Part shown: in pieces, positions 1 through 6,644 of the stretch
Position numbering within the stretch: position 1 is the stretch's first letter
Layout: every line of letters starts with the position of its first letter
From: Bacteroidales bacterium UBA6207
Lineage (GTDB): Bacteria; Bacteroidota; Bacteroidia; Bacteroidales; F082
Direction of reading: 5' to 3'
Length of the DNA stretch: 11,204 bases
NCBI GenBank assembly: GCA_002421995.1
Contig: DISP01000103.1
Location: 1 to 11,204, forward strand
The notes under the pieces: model-generated
Database searches by the model: none
Told to the model about the DNA's origin: nothing
The model's input: only the letters and a program-made list of their open reading frames with translations
Translations under genes and position numbers: made by a program

Positions 1-509
1 TTCAAACGGGTTACGACCATATCCGGCACGTCGCTGATATCTTTGTAAGCGCCGTAAACAGCATCATTGTTGAGTACTGCAACAATTTTATCATCGGCCT
101 CGTTTCCGTCAATCATCCTGAATCCTCCGATAGGCCGCACCTTGACAAGGATATCACCGTGTGTGATGTCTTTTTCGGTCAATACGCAGATATCCAAAGG
201 GTCGCGGTCGCCAGTGATATCAGTTCTTCCGGTTTTCTCATTGCAAAAGGCAGCCACACGCGTTGAACAAAATGTTTGCGGGATGAAACCATACAGCGCC
301 GGAACCACATTGGAGTATTTTTGTGGTCTGTCGAGTTTCAGGTAGCCTGTCACCTTGTCCACCTCATACTTAACGGTATCTGTCGGCACCATTTCGATAA
401 AACAAACCAGCACTTCGGGAGCCTCGGGTCCGATTTCGACGCCGTGCCAGGGATGTGATTTATAGCGCAAGCCCATCAGCCGGCCGATGGGGTCCATGAT
501 CTTTGACAT
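1..509 (-). CDS. ppa: Inorganic pyrophosphatase, family I (3' end cut by window)
   Basis: Soluble cytoplasmic enzyme that hydrolyses pyrophosphate to two phosphates, pulling nucleic acid, aminoacyl-tRNA and other biosynthetic reactions forward. The first 169 residues are visible; the C-terminus lies beyond the left edge. Translating the minus strand from the ATG at 509 gives the family metal-binding signature DRDPLDI at residues 101-107, with Asp101, Asp103 and Asp106 matching E. coli Asp65, Asp67 and Asp70. Asp134 and Asp139 match Asp97 and Asp102. The block around residues 55-74 (GYL, DRPQKYSN, then LYGFIP) also fits the family. The N-terminal extension relative to E. coli is the form I associate with Bacteroidota. 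A second in-frame ATG lies four codons in; the first was chosen because AAGGAA sits just upstream. The gene is monocistronic or downstream of the lipoprotein gene, 225 bases away. Confidence 0.95.
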   Translation of the reverse strand, partial: MSKIMDPIGRLMGLRYKSHPWHGVEIGPEAPEVLVCFIEMVPTDTVKYEVDKVTGYLKLDRPQKYSNVVPALYGFIPQTFCSTRVAAFCNEKTGRTDITGDRDPLDICVLTEKDITHGDILVKVRPIGGFRMIDGNEADDKIVAVLNNDAVYGAYKDISDVPDMVVTRL

Positions 510-550
510 AAATTCCTTATTGTTGATTGATAATTCAGTTTTTATCGCGG

Positions 551-581
551 CAAAAATACGCCATTTTACAGGCTTATGAAC
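551..581 (-). promoter_or_regulatory. Candidate promoter for ppa
   Basis: On the minus strand TATTTTTG (558 down to 551) fits the Bacteroidota -7 consensus TAnnTTTG exactly. With a 19-base spacer, the -33 position (581-578) reads GTTC, a poor match to TTTG. The -7 box lies about 42 bases upstream of the ppa ATG, similar to the spacing at the other candidate promoters here. The rest of the 510-734 gap contains no gene that I can see. It holds only two short GC-rich inverted repeats (603-620 and 644-661). Confidence 0.35.
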
Positions 582-734
582 GGAAGCTTCAAAATATTTG
601 AACGGCCATCATCCCGGCCGGCTCGTGCGGTGATGCTTACAGCCTGCCGCTGCGACGGCAGCTTTTAGTTTGCCCGACAGAATGCACGATTCAGGTGCTG
701 ATCAGTGCTTTAGCTTCATTTACGCAAGAGTGTG

Positions 735-1232
735 TCATTTTCCGATGTTCACATGAGCAGGCAATGACAGATGACCCTGCACCATTTTCCAGTCGCCGCT
801 GTCGTTTTTCTGCAAAACACCGGTAAACCTGATGCCTTCGAAGCTGCGGGCCACGCTGTCATAGATGAAGTTGTAGTTCATCCGCTGCGAGAACCAGGCC
901 GTGTTTCCGCTGCAGTTGACCCTGATGTACTGATCCTGGACAGAGACAAAGGTTTCGCTGATGAGGTTGAATTGGTTTTTGTAAGCGTTTTGAATTTTTT
1001 GCCAGCCCATAAGCCTTTCGTGCGAGTCGGTGCCGAGCATCATGGTGCTGTCGCCCGGCTCCCAGATGTTTTCGATAGCAAGATAATCTTCATTTTCAAC
1101 AGCGATCATGAATTTTTCGAGCACGTTTTCGATTTTTTCCTTTTCGTCAGCCAATGATTTTGGCTTTGGACACTGCGTGCAACCAAAAAAAACCGGGATA
1201 AAAAGGATCAAAACAAGGTTAAACTTTTTCAT
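735..1232 (-). CDS. Small NTF2/SnoaL-like lipoprotein
   Basis: A 165-residue protein of unknown specific function. Residues 1-17 form a type II signal peptide: MKK, a hydrophobic core, then FFG before Cys18. This predicts cleavage by LspA and lipid anchoring at Cys18. The mature part (about residues 30-160) looks like the SnoaL_3 / DUF4440 branch of the NTF2-like superfamily. It has an N-terminal helix pair (EKIENVLEKFMIAVENEDY), a central strand region with TAWFSQRMNY, and a C-terminal strand ending GDWKMVQGHLSLPA, typical of that group. Members can be small-ligand binders, isomerases or non-enzymatic domains. No catalytic set can be assigned, so the activity is unknown. The ATG at 1232 gives a clean signal peptide. 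The gene is divergent from the atp operon. Confidence 0.82.
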   Translation of the reverse strand: MKKFNLVLILFIPVFFGCTQCPKPKSLADEKEKIENVLEKFMIAVENEDYLAIENIWEPGDSTMMLGTDSHERLMGWQKIQNAYKNQFNLISETFVSVQDQYIRVNCSGNTAWFSQRMNYNFIYDSVARSFEGIRFTGVLQKNDSGDWKMVQGHLSLPAHVNIGK

Positions 1233-1259
1233 AGCGAATTCAATTAATTTGTACGTATG

Positions 1260-1278
1260 ATTTTCATGCTATGAAAAT
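1260..1278. promoter_or_regulatory. Perfect 8-bp inverted repeat upstream of the lipoprotein gene
   Basis: ATTTTCAT-GCT-ATGAAAAT is a perfect inverted repeat with 8-base arms and a 3-base centre. It lies 28 bases upstream of the lipoprotein ATG and about 195 bases upstream of atpB. It overlaps a weak minus-strand -7-like box (TATTTTCA, 1279-1272), so it could be an operator over the lipoprotein promoter, or a small hairpin at the mRNA 5' end. Its core TTCAT-N3-ATGAA recurs at 10256-10272 upstream of the DksA-like gene. The regulator is unknown. Confidence 0.35.
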
Positions 1279-1401
1279 ACAACAAACTGCCTTTAATGCC
1301 CATAAAAGCCGGTCAATTTAGAATCTTTTTAATTAAAGCAGGGGCTATCATCGCAAAAAGCAGTGAACAAACAGTGTATCAATCAAATTTTTAACAAAAA
1401 G

Positions 1402-1433
1402 TTTTCCTATCTGCGGATTGTTTCGTAAAATTG
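1402..1433 (+). promoter_or_regulatory. Candidate promoter of the atpBEFHAG operon
   Basis: TAAAATTG at 1426-1433 matches the Bacteroidota -7 consensus TAnnTTTG at all but one fixed position. TTTT at 1402-1405 lies 20 bases upstream in the -33 position. The -7 box ends 40 bases before the chosen atpB ATG, matching the geometry of the better atpD promoter (37 bases). The rest of the divergent gap (1233-1472) is AT-rich, with no gene visible. Confidence 0.42.
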
Positions 1434-1472
1434 CAGCAAATTTCAGCACAACACACGATATTAAAGGCCATC

Positions 1473-2609
1473 ATGAGACTCTCCACGTTTGCATACATCA
1501 CAACCGGATTGCTTTTGTTCTTTTCCCTGGCTTTCCTGCCATTAACCGCCTCAGATTCAGGTCATGATTCCCACGAAACGCATGACTCCCACGAAGCGCA
1601 CGGCAAAGAAGAATTCCGCCCCGGCGATATGATCATCAGTCACATCGTTGATGCGTATGACTGGCATATTGCCACCATCGGGCATACACACATCTCATTG
1701 CCCCTCCCGGTGATCCTGTATGATGAAGGACAATGGCATTTTTTCCTTTCGAGCCGTTTCGAACACGGTCATGCTTCATACAAAGGCTATGAGCTGGCAA
1801 AGGAAGGTGCCATCAAGGGAAAGATCATCAGATATGCCGCCGACGGAACAGTTATACGTCCCTGGGATTTTTCGATCACAAAAACAGTCTTTGGTGTTTT
1901 TGTTTCAACAATCCTCTTGCTGGTGATCTTATTCAGTGTCTCAAAAGCCTATCAGCGCACAAGCAAAAACGCACCAAAAGGCCTCCAGTCGCTGCTCGAA
2001 CCGATAATTCTTTTCGTGCGTGACGAAATTGCCATTGCCACCATCGGAAAGAAAAACTATGAGCGTTTTGCGCCCTACCTGCTCACTGTTTTCTTTTTCA
2101 TCTTTTTCAACAACCTCCTGGGATTGATTCCGGTGTTTCCATTTGGCGCCAACATCACCGGAAATATTGCTGTAACAGCGGCATTGTCGTTGTTCACCTT
2201 TGGAATGATCCTGTTTTCGGGCAACAAAAACTACTGGGCACACATTTTCAATACGCCCGGCGTGCCATGGTGGCTTAAGCTTCCTCTGCCGCTGATGCCG
2301 ATCATCGAATTGGTTGGTGTGTTCACCAAACCTTTTGTGTTGATGATCCGTTTGTTTGCCAACATCACTGCCGGCCACATCATCATCCTTGGTTTCATCA
2401 GCCTCATCTTTGTTTTCGGACAAACAAGTCTGGTAGCCGGTTATGGCATGTCGGTATTATCGGTGCTTATGTCGGTTTTCATGAACTTCCTTGAGTTGCT
2501 TGTTGCTTTCATCCAGGCCTATGTTTTCACCCTGCTTTCATCCATTTTCCTTGGTATGGCTGTTGAAGAACACCACCACGAAGCACATGGAGAAGAAGCC
2601 CATCATTAA
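1473..2609 (+). CDS. atpB: ATP synthase Fo subunit a
   Basis: Integral membrane subunit that forms the proton half-channels against the c-ring; first gene of the operon. Starting at the ATG at 1473 gives 378 residues, behind AAAGG at 1463-1467. The open frame extends upstream to a TTG at 1431, but that lies inside the likely promoter. Residues 1-26 look like a cleaved signal peptide. A His-rich stretch (31-43) and a roughly 90-residue periplasmic region precede the membrane part (segments near 140-156, 199-220, 231-248, 273-315 and 327-362). Arg293 in RLFANITAGH is the essential arginine (E. coli Arg210). His302 and Glu341 occupy the E. coli Glu219 and His245 positions, i.e. swapped, and Gln348 matches Gln252. 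The C-terminus is again His/Glu-rich (364-378). The protein is longer than the usual 250-270 residues because of the N-terminal extension. Confidence 0.96.
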   Translation: MRLSTFAYITTGLLLFFSLAFLPLTASDSGHDSHETHDSHEAHGKEEFRPGDMIISHIVDAYDWHIATIGHTHISLPLPVILYDEGQWHFFLSSRFEHGHASYKGYELAKEGAIKGKIIRYAADGTVIRPWDFSITKTVFGVFVSTILLLVILFSVSKAYQRTSKNAPKGLQSLLEPIILFVRDEIAIATIGKKNYERFAPYLLTVFFFIFFNNLLGLIPVFPFGANITGNIAVTAALSLFTFGMILFSGNKNYWAHIFNTPGVPWWLKLPLPLMPIIELVGVFTKPFVLMIRLFANITAGHIIILGFISLIFVFGQTSLVAGYGMSVLSVLMSVFMNFLELLVAFIQAYVFTLLSSIFLGMAVEEHHHEAHGEEAHH

Positions 2610-2640
2610 GAATTCTTAAACAATAAATAATTCGAATTAT
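2606..2640. repeat. Two perfect 14-bp palindromes between atpB and atpE
   Basis: TTAAGAATTCTTAA (2606-2619, overlapping the atpB stop codon) and ATAATTCGAATTAT (2627-2640) are both perfect palindromes with no central spacer, seven bases apart, in the 52-base atpB-atpE gap. Without a loop they are more likely protein-binding DNA or chance AT-rich symmetry than stable single hairpins. The function is unknown. Confidence 0.35.
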
Positions 2641-2661
2641 CAACCCAAATACCTTAAAATC

Positions 2662-2922
2662 ATGGAATTATTAGCCATCTTGTTGCAAGTTGCAACAGAC
2701 CTGACACCAATCGCTAAAATGGCTGCCGGTTTGGGAGCCAGCATTTCAGTTATCGGAGCCAGCATGGGTATCAGCCAGATCGGTCGTGCCGCTTTGGAAT
2801 CCATCGCCCGTCAGCCTGAAGCAACCAGCGATCTTCGTTCAAGCATGATCGTATCAGCAGCGCTCATCGAAGGTGTTGCCTTCTTCGCGATCGTTGTTTG
2901 TTTGCTTATCGTGTTTGTATAA
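2662..2922 (+). CDS. atpE: ATP synthase Fo subunit c
   Basis: An 86-residue, two-helix proteolipid that forms the rotating c-ring in the inner membrane. Helix 1 (about 10-45) carries the Gly/Ala-rich pattern GLGASISVIGASMG. The polar loop is ARQPEA (49-54). Helix 2 carries the carboxylate Glu70 in SAALIEGVAFF. Aligned with the sodium-binding c subunit of Ilyobacter tartaricus, the Gln32 position is Ile37, Ser66 is Gly71, Thr67 is Val72 and Tyr70 is Phe75. The sodium ligands are therefore absent and proton binding is predicted. The ATG at 2662 has no clear Shine-Dalgarno. The stop codon is followed at once by another ATG (2923) and then by a strong hairpin. Confidence 0.96.
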   Translation: MELLAILLQVATDLTPIAKMAAGLGASISVIGASMGISQIGRAALESIARQPEATSDLRSSMIVSAALIEGVAFFAIVVCLLIVFV

Positions 2923-2933
2923 ATGCAGCATTT

Positions 2934-2974
2934 CCTGTGTTGTAGATCCTTCCGGATTTACAACACGGGTTTTT
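2934..2974 (+). terminator. Intra-operon terminator or processing hairpin after atpE
   Basis: The arms 2934-2949 and 2954-2969 form a continuous 16-bp stem including two G-U pairs, closed by a TTCC loop. TTTTT at 2970-2974 follows directly. This has the form of a Rho-independent terminator, yet it sits inside the operon in the 88-base atpE-atpF gap. It could stop part of the transcription, leaving more atpBE than atpFHAG mRNA, or it could protect the 3' end of a processed atpBE transcript. A 17-codon ORF (ATG 2923, stop 2974-2976) spans the whole structure, so translation through it would disrupt the stem. Confidence 0.75.
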
Positions 2975-3010
2975 AAGAAATTTTTGGAATACATTATAAG
3001 AAGCTGATTT

Positions 3011-3499
3011 ATGGAATTAGTAAACCCCGGAATAGGGCTGTTTTTCTGGATGCTCCTGGTCTTCGCGATCGTTTTGTTCATCCTGAAGAAATTTGTTTGG
3101 CCACCCATCCTTCAATCGCTCAAAGACAGGGAGCACCACATTGAAGAAGCTCTTCATCAGGCCGATGTGACCCGCGAAGAGATGAAAAAGCTCAAGCTCG
3201 ACAACGAAGCACTGCTCAAAGAAGCCAAGGAAGAGCGTGAAGCAATCATGAACGAGGCCCGGAAAATCAGGGAAAAAATGCTCGACGATGCCCGCACAAA
3301 AGCCAATGCCGAAGCCGACCGCATTGTTGAAAGCGCAAGAGTTCAGATCGAGAACGAACGCAAAGCAGCCCTCGTTGACATCAAAAACCAGATTGCAGAA
3401 TTTTCCATCGAAGTGGCCGAAAAAATCCTGCGCGAAAAACTGCAAACCCCACAGGATCACGAACAGTATATCCAAAGGGTTATTGACGGAAAACATTAA
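3011..3499 (+). CDS. atpF: ATP synthase Fo subunit b
   Basis: A 162-residue peripheral-stalk subunit that anchors F1 to the membrane; two copies are expected because no b' gene is seen. It has one N-terminal membrane helix (about 8-26, FFWMLLVFAIVLFILKKF), followed by VWPPILQSLKDRE, a common junction in this family. A long charged helix follows (about 33-135, rich in Glu, Lys and Ala) and forms the right-handed coiled coil. The C-terminal part (EVAEKILREKL) binds delta. The length is normal. It is the first gene after the atpE hairpin. The ATG at 3011 gives the expected short N-terminus; AAGAAG lies about nine bases upstream. Confidence 0.95.
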   Translation: MELVNPGIGLFFWMLLVFAIVLFILKKFVWPPILQSLKDREHHIEEALHQADVTREEMKKLKLDNEALLKEAKEEREAIMNEARKIREKMLDDARTKANAEADRIVESARVQIENERKAALVDIKNQIAEFSIEVAEKILREKLQTPQDHEQYIQRVIDGKH

Positions 3500-3522
3500 C
3501 CAAAATCGTTAACCTGCAAAAA

Positions 3523-4080
3523 ATGAAGCAGATACTCTTAGCAAAACGTTACGCGAAAGCCCTCTTCGAACTCGCTCTGCAGGAAAAAGCCACAGAGAAG
3601 GTGTTTCACGACATGGAAACGGTGGCCACTGTCATCAGCGAAAACCGTGAGCTGCGTCGCGTGATGGCCAATCCGCTCATCACACCTGCCAGAAAAAGCG
3701 GTTTGATGAATGCGCTTTTCGGCTCCTTAATCAGCCCTCTCAGCCTCAGGTTTTTCGATATTCTTATCCGTAAAGGACGCGAGCAACAGATCGAAGAGAT
3801 TGCCAAACAATACGCGGCGCTCTACCTCGATCACAACAACATCGCCGTTGCTGAACTCACAACTGCTTTTGCGGCGAACGAATCCATCAAAAACACAATA
3901 ACAGGTCTTGTCCGTCACAACACTGACAAAACCTTACAATTCAGCCTAACCACCGATCCTGAAATCATCGGCGGCTTCAGACTGAAAATCGGTGATTATC
4001 TGTTTGATGCCAGCATAAGCAAGATAATCAGTAACTTACATAAAGAGTTTGATAAAAATTTGTATATTAAACGTTTCTAA
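3523..4080 (+). CDS. atpH: ATP synthase F1 subunit delta
   Basis: A 185-residue subunit (OSCP family) joining the b stalk to the top of the alpha3beta3 head. The N-terminal helical domain starts with AKRYAKALFELA, the usual opening motif, followed by NPLITPARK near residue 50. The C-terminal domain carries the conserved DPEIIGGFRLKIGDYLFDAS, ending in a helix with LHKEF. The length is normal. It starts 23 bases after atpF and is followed 14 bases later by atpA, so translational coupling is likely. Confidence 0.95.
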   Translation: MKQILLAKRYAKALFELALQEKATEKVFHDMETVATVISENRELRRVMANPLITPARKSGLMNALFGSLISPLSLRFFDILIRKGREQQIEEIAKQYAALYLDHNNIAVAELTTAFAANESIKNTITGLVRHNTDKTLQFSLTTDPEIIGGFRLKIGDYLFDASISKIISNLHKEFDKNLYIKRF

Positions 4081-4094
4081 CGACAACAATACAT

Positions 4095-5678
4095 ATGGCA
4101 GCAATTAAACCCGCTGAAGTATCAGCAATATTGCGTAAAGAATTAGCCGGTTTCAAAACTGACGCCGTGCTCGAAGAAGTAGGCTCTGTTTTGCAAATTG
4201 GCGACGGTATTGCCCGTGTTTACGGATTGGGCAATGCAGAATCCGGCGAGCTGGTCGAGTTTGAAAAAACCGGCCTGCAGGGCATCGTTCTGAACCTCGA
4301 AGAAGACAATGTGGGGATCGTGCTTCTTGGAAGCAGCAGCGGCATCCACGAAGGTGACACAGTGAAACGTACCCGTAGAATTGCCTCCATCAATGTGGGC
4401 GAAGGCATGCTCGGACGCGTCATCAACACACTCGGGCATCCTATCGACGGCAAGGGCGAAATCGTTGGGCCAACCTATGAAATGCCACTCGAGCGCAAAG
4501 CTCCCGGTGTTATTTTCAGGCAACCCGTGAACGAACCGCTTCAAACCGGCATCAAAGCCATTGACGCCATGATTCCGATTGGCCGCGGACAACGTGAGTT
4601 GATCATTGGCGACAGGCAGACCGGAAAAACTGCCATTGCCATTGATACCATCATCAACCAGAAAGAGTTCTTCGAAAAAGGAGAGCCTGTTTTCTGTATC
4701 TATGTTGCCATCGGCCAAAAAGGTTCGACGGTTGCCAATATCCAGAAAACCCTCGAGGACAACGGCGCCATGCCCTATACCGTGATCATTTCGGCCACGG
4801 CTTCCGACCCTGCTGCCATGCAGTTCTACGCGCCTTTTGCCGGTGCTGCCATCGGTGAGTTTTTCCGCGATTCGGGTCGTCCGGCTTTGGTAATCTACGA
4901 TGACCTTTCAAAACAGGCTGTGGCCTATCGCGAAGTGTCATTGCTGTTGCGCCGTCCTCCGGGAAGGGAAGCTTATCCGGGCGATGTGTTTTATTTGCAC
5001 TCACGCTTGCTTGAAAGAGCTGCCAAGGTCATCAACTCGGATGAAATTGCTGCCAATATGAACGACCTGCCCGAAAGCCTTCGTCCATTGGTCAAAGGTG
5101 GCGGCTCGCTTACAGCTTTGCCCATCATCGAAACACAGGCCGGCGACGTTTCTGCGTATATCCCCACCAATGTGATCTCGATCACCGACGGACAGATCTT
5201 CCTGGAAACCAATCTGTTTAACTCGGGTATCAGACCGGCTATCAACGTGGGTATCTCTGTATCACGTGTGGGAGGTAATGCCCAAATCAAATCAATGAAA
5301 AAGGTGGCCGGAACACTCAAACTCGACCAGGCACAGTTTCGTGAGCTCGAAGCGTTCTCAAAGTTTGGTTCAGACCTTGATGCTGCTACAATGGCCGTAC
5401 TTGAAAAAGGAAAACGCAACCTCGAAATCCTCAAACAAGCACAGTATAACCCGCTAACTGTTGAACATCAGATCGCTATCATCTTCTGCGGAACAAATAA
5501 CCTGCTCAGGAATATCCCAATCAAATCAGTAAATAAATTCCAGACATCGTTTCTGCATGAACTCGATGAGAAACATGCCGACCTGCTGAAAGCACTCAAA
5601 GCCGGAAAATATGACGATCAGATCGTGGCAAAACTAAAAGAAGTGGCACAATCTGTTGCTTCTACCTACGAATCCTGA
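4095..5678 (+). CDS. atpA: ATP synthase F1 subunit alpha
   Basis: A 527-residue non-catalytic nucleotide-binding subunit, three copies in the F1 head. The Walker A motif GDRQTGKT is at 172-179 and the Walker B region LVIYDD at 265-270. The family signature PAINVGISVS is at 381-390, followed by Arg391, the arginine finger that reaches into the beta catalytic site. Relative to E. coli there is a small insertion of about seven residues around 312-335, between LERAA and GSLTALP. All key residues are present and the frame is intact. No obvious Shine-Dalgarno precedes the ATG at 4095, as usual in this phylum. Beta, its catalytic partner, is encoded in the opposite direction at 7489-9000. Confidence 0.98.
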   Translation: MAAIKPAEVSAILRKELAGFKTDAVLEEVGSVLQIGDGIARVYGLGNAESGELVEFEKTGLQGIVLNLEEDNVGIVLLGSSSGIHEGDTVKRTRRIASINVGEGMLGRVINTLGHPIDGKGEIVGPTYEMPLERKAPGVIFRQPVNEPLQTGIKAIDAMIPIGRGQRELIIGDRQTGKTAIAIDTIINQKEFFEKGEPVFCIYVAIGQKGSTVANIQKTLEDNGAMPYTVIISATASDPAAMQFYAPFAGAAIGEFFRDSGRPALVIYDDLSKQAVAYREVSLLLRRPPGREAYPGDVFYLHSRLLERAAKVINSDEIAANMNDLPESLRPLVKGGGSLTALPIIETQAGDVSAYIPTNVISITDGQIFLETNLFNSGIRPAINVGISVSRVGGNAQIKSMKKVAGTLKLDQAQFRELEAFSKFGSDLDAATMAVLEKGKRNLEILKQAQYNPLTVEHQIAIIFCGTNNLLRNIPIKSVNKFQTSFLHELDEKHADLLKALKAGKYDDQIVAKLKEVAQSVASTYES

Positions 5679-5702
5679 TTTTCTCTAACAACAAGCTGAG
5701 AC

Positions 5703-6584
5703 ATGCCAAATCTAAAAGAAGTAAGGACCCGTATCGAGTCGGTTAACTCAACAAGGCAGATTACCAGCGCCATGAAAATGGTGGCTGCATCAAAGCTGCG
5801 CAAGGCACAAAATGCCATTACCACCATGCGCCCTTATGCTGCAAAGCTTCGTGAGCTGCTTCAAAATCTGTCGGGAAGCCTTAGCAATACAAACCAGGAT
5901 AAATACACCGTTGTCAGGCCCGAAGAAAGTATCCTCGTGATTCCTGTCACCTCAAACAGGGGGCTCTGTGGCGCATTCAACACCAATGTTATGCGTTATA
6001 CGGCCAAGATGATTGCTGAAAACTATCCGTCACAGCTTGCAGCCGGAAAAGTTTCGGTGTATCCTATCGGCAAAAAAGGTGAAGAGTTTTTCAGAAACAG
6101 AAAATACAATGTGACAGGCTCAAACATTCATGTGTTTGACCAGTTGAACTTTGGAACTGTTTCGCCTATTGCCGAGCAATTGATGGGAATGTTTGAAGAA
6201 GCGCGTTATGATAAAATCATCTTCGTATATAACCAGTTCCGCAATGCCGGAAACCAGGTGTTGACCGAAGAGCAGTTTTTGCCCATCGCGCTGCCTGCAG
6301 TGGATGAAGATGAACGTTTCAACGAAGTTGAATACATCTTTGAACCGGGCAAACAGGCCATCATTGATGTGCTTGTTCCGCGCATCCTCAAAATGCAGGT
6401 GTACAAAATGCTGCTCGATAGTTTTGCTGCTGAACACGGTGCACGTATGATTGCCATGCACAAAGCCACCGACAATGCTTCGGAGATGTTGAAAGAACTC
6501 AAGCTTAGCTATAACAAAGCGCGCCAGGCAGCTATTACCAAGGAAATCCTTGAAATTGTTGGTGGAGCCAACGCACTTGGGTAA
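5703..6584 (+). CDS. atpG: ATP synthase F1 subunit gamma
   Basis: A 293-residue central rotor shaft, linking c-ring rotation to catalysis. The N-terminal coiled-coil helix (about 1-57) contains the conserved TRQITSAMKMVAASKLRKAQ. The C-terminal helix ends with the PROSITE-type signature ITKEILEIVGGANA (about 279-292). Between them lies the Rossmann-like globular domain (SNRGLCGAFN near 86-95). Length and ends are normal. It is the last atp gene of the plus-strand operon, 24 bases after atpA. No convincing terminator follows, so read-through into the ferritin gene is possible. Confidence 0.97.
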   Translation: MPNLKEVRTRIESVNSTRQITSAMKMVAASKLRKAQNAITTMRPYAAKLRELLQNLSGSLSNTNQDKYTVVRPEESILVIPVTSNRGLCGAFNTNVMRYTAKMIAENYPSQLAAGKVSVYPIGKKGEEFFRNRKYNVTGSNIHVFDQLNFGTVSPIAEQLMGMFEEARYDKIIFVYNQFRNAGNQVLTEEQFLPIALPAVDEDERFNEVEYIFEPGKQAIIDVLVPRILKMQVYKMLLDSFAAEHGARMIAMHKATDNASEMLKELKLSYNKARQAAITKEILEIVGGANALG

Positions 6585-6644
6585 TTTTTTTGAACCATTA
6601 AAAGACTAAGTTGTTAGTATAGAACAATCATAAAAATACAAACC

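Noticed and set aside
67..345. A 92-codon plus-strand frame at the left edge
   Set aside because: The minus strand here encodes inorganic pyrophosphatase with a full metal-binding signature.
603..661. Short GC-rich inverted repeats (603-607 with 616-620; 644-649 with 656-661) downstream of the lipoprotein gene as a terminator
   Set aside because: The stems are only 5-6 bp, and the sole T-run lies on the plus-strand side, where no plus-strand gene ends. A terminator for the minus-strand lipoprotein gene would need T's on the other side.
771..1157. A 128-codon plus-strand frame opposite the lipoprotein gene
   Set aside because: The minus-strand frame has a lipoprotein signal peptide and an NTF2-like pattern; this one is its shadow.
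1431..1472. TTG start at 1431 extending AtpB by 14 residues
   Set aside because: It falls in the probable -7 box, would place 14 residues ahead of a good signal peptide, and the ATG at 1473 has an AAAGG upstream.
6571..6590. CCAA...TTGG followed by T7 after atpG as a terminator
   Set aside because: The stem is only four pairs and lies mostly within the atpG coding end; it is too weak to call.
6607..6622. TAAGTTGT / TAGTATAG as a ferritin promoter
   Set aside because: Both match the -7 consensus poorly and the spacing to the TTTG at 6589-6592 is wrong (14 and 22 bases).
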